Source: Alphaproteobacteria bacterium
GTDB taxonomy: Bacteria > Pseudomonadota > Alphaproteobacteria > Rhodobacterales > Rhodobacteraceae
Reading direction: 5' to 3'
Assembly: GCA_030427405.1 (NCBI GenBank)
Contig: JAUHXK010000012.1
Span: 1-64,000 of the forward strand
DNA length: 64,000 bases
Shown here one piece after another: positions 63,550 through 64,000 of the stretch; positions within the stretch are counted from its first letter, which is position 1; every line of letters starts with the position of its first letter. The notes under the pieces were generated by a model. The model had not been told where the DNA came from. It saw nothing but the letters and a program-made list of their open reading frames with translations, and searched no databases. The position numbers and the translations under genes are program-made.

Positions 63550-64000
63550 ATGGAGACACAAAAAAGACCGCGTGGCCGACCCAAATCCCTGTTCAAGGAA
63601 AGCTCGGCTGGAACGATGCAGTCACTGGATCGCGCCTTGGGTGTCCTAAGCGCAATTGCCCGGCTTGAACATGTGGCGCTGAGCGATCTTGCGCGTGAAA
63701 TCGACGTGCCGACCGCGACGACGCATCGTATCCTGACGACGCTGCAAAAGCACGGCTTTGTAAGCTTTGACGACGAACGCCAGGAATGGATGATCGGGAT
63801 CGAGGCCTACAGGACCGGTGCGGCGTTCCTGCGGCGCAACAGCGTGCTGGAAATCGGACGTCCCATCCTGCGGCGTCTGATGCAGGACAGTGGCGAAACA
63901 GCCAACCTTGCGGTTCCGGACGGGGCTCAGGTCGTGTTTGTTGGTCAGGTCGAAACCCCGAACCCGATCAGAGCCTTTTTCCCGCCTGGCGCCCGAACGC
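63550..64000 (+). CDS. bhcR: IclR-family regulator of the bhc operon (truncated by the window edge)
   Basis: The visible 150 residues begin METQKRPRGRPKS, then a winged helix-turn-helix (SLDRALGVLSAIARLEHVAL, DVPTATTHRILTTLQKHGFV) and the start of the IclR effector domain (LEIGRPILRRLMQDSGETAN, VVFVGQVETPNPI). The reading frame is still open at base 64000. AGAAGG lies 9 bases ahead of the ATG. In Paracoccus denitrificans BhcR senses glyoxylate and controls bhcABCD; the same divergent position here supports that role. Confidence 0.9.
   Translation, partial: METQKRPRGRPKSLFKESSAGTMQSLDRALGVLSAIARLEHVALSDLAREIDVPTATTHRILTTLQKHGFVSFDDERQEWMIGIEAYRTGAAFLRRNSVLEIGRPILRRLMQDSGETANLAVPDGAQVVFVGQVETPNPIRAFFPPGART

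Overview
The window is a contiguous, gene-dense piece of chromosome from an alphaproteobacterium, almost certainly a marine member of the Rhodobacteraceae (Roseobacter group). The evidence is the family-typical gene neighbourhoods (hsp20-DUF1150, trxB beside an Lrp/AsnC regulator, lgt-midA-pgeF, mce-DUF1467, three DUF6455 genes), an even high-GC codon use, many 4-base ATGA/GTGA overlaps, and a complete beta-hydroxyaspartate cycle cluster. I see no tRNA, rRNA, CRISPR array, insertion sequence or prophage. The genus cannot be fixed from the sequence alone.

Layout. 1-5 kb: groES-groEL, a DMT permease, a secreted alpha/beta hydrolase overlapping an orphan PhnM-like amidohydrolase. 5-10 kb: purEK, a DUF465 protein, a heat-shock unit (hsp20-DUF1150) behind a good RpoH-type promoter, then a PhzF enzyme overlapping a GT10-like glycosyltransferase. 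10-16 kb: fused ATP sulfurylase/APS kinase, a membrane-ferredoxin-adenylate cyclase chimera, trxB with a divergent Lrp/AsnC regulator, and a Hint-domain protein. 16-22 kb: a 42-aa small protein, lgt-midA-pgeF, ubiK, ybjN-like gene with a structured leader, proC-csaA, tdk. 22-29 kb: a HTH-like protein, a KAS III enzyme, and a marR-adaptor-RND efflux operon. 29-41 kb: carB, pabB-pabC-CPBP protease, aspS, a response regulator followed by a 39-aa membrane protein, mce, and assorted conserved proteins. 41-47 kb: M48 lipoprotein, short YigZ, three tandem DUF6455 genes, CDGSH protein, rimO, AsmA. 47-52 kb: capsule/Kdo unit (kpsT-kpsE-kdsA-phosphomannomutase). 52-58.9 kb: UDG-like protein, SseB, YghU, YHS protein, J-domain protein, metF/metR, suhB.

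58.9-64 kb is the metabolically most distinctive part: bhcA-bhcB-bhcC-bhcD on the minus strand and a divergent IclR-type gene (bhcR) running off the right edge. By established knowledge of the Paracoccus cycle these four enzymes turn two glyoxylate into oxaloacetate without losing carbon, so the organism should be able to assimilate glycolate/glyoxylate from phytoplankton exudates. The AT-rich gap between bhcA and bhcR carries a dyad that may be the BhcR operator.

Less characterised elements that merit attention are the redox-sensor-like cyclase, the DUF6455 triplet, two sub-60-codon genes (42 and 39 aa), a hairpin cluster between tdk and the HTH gene, the structured ybjN leader, and a 34-bp repeat present in opposite orientations at 2.1 and 5.1 kb.
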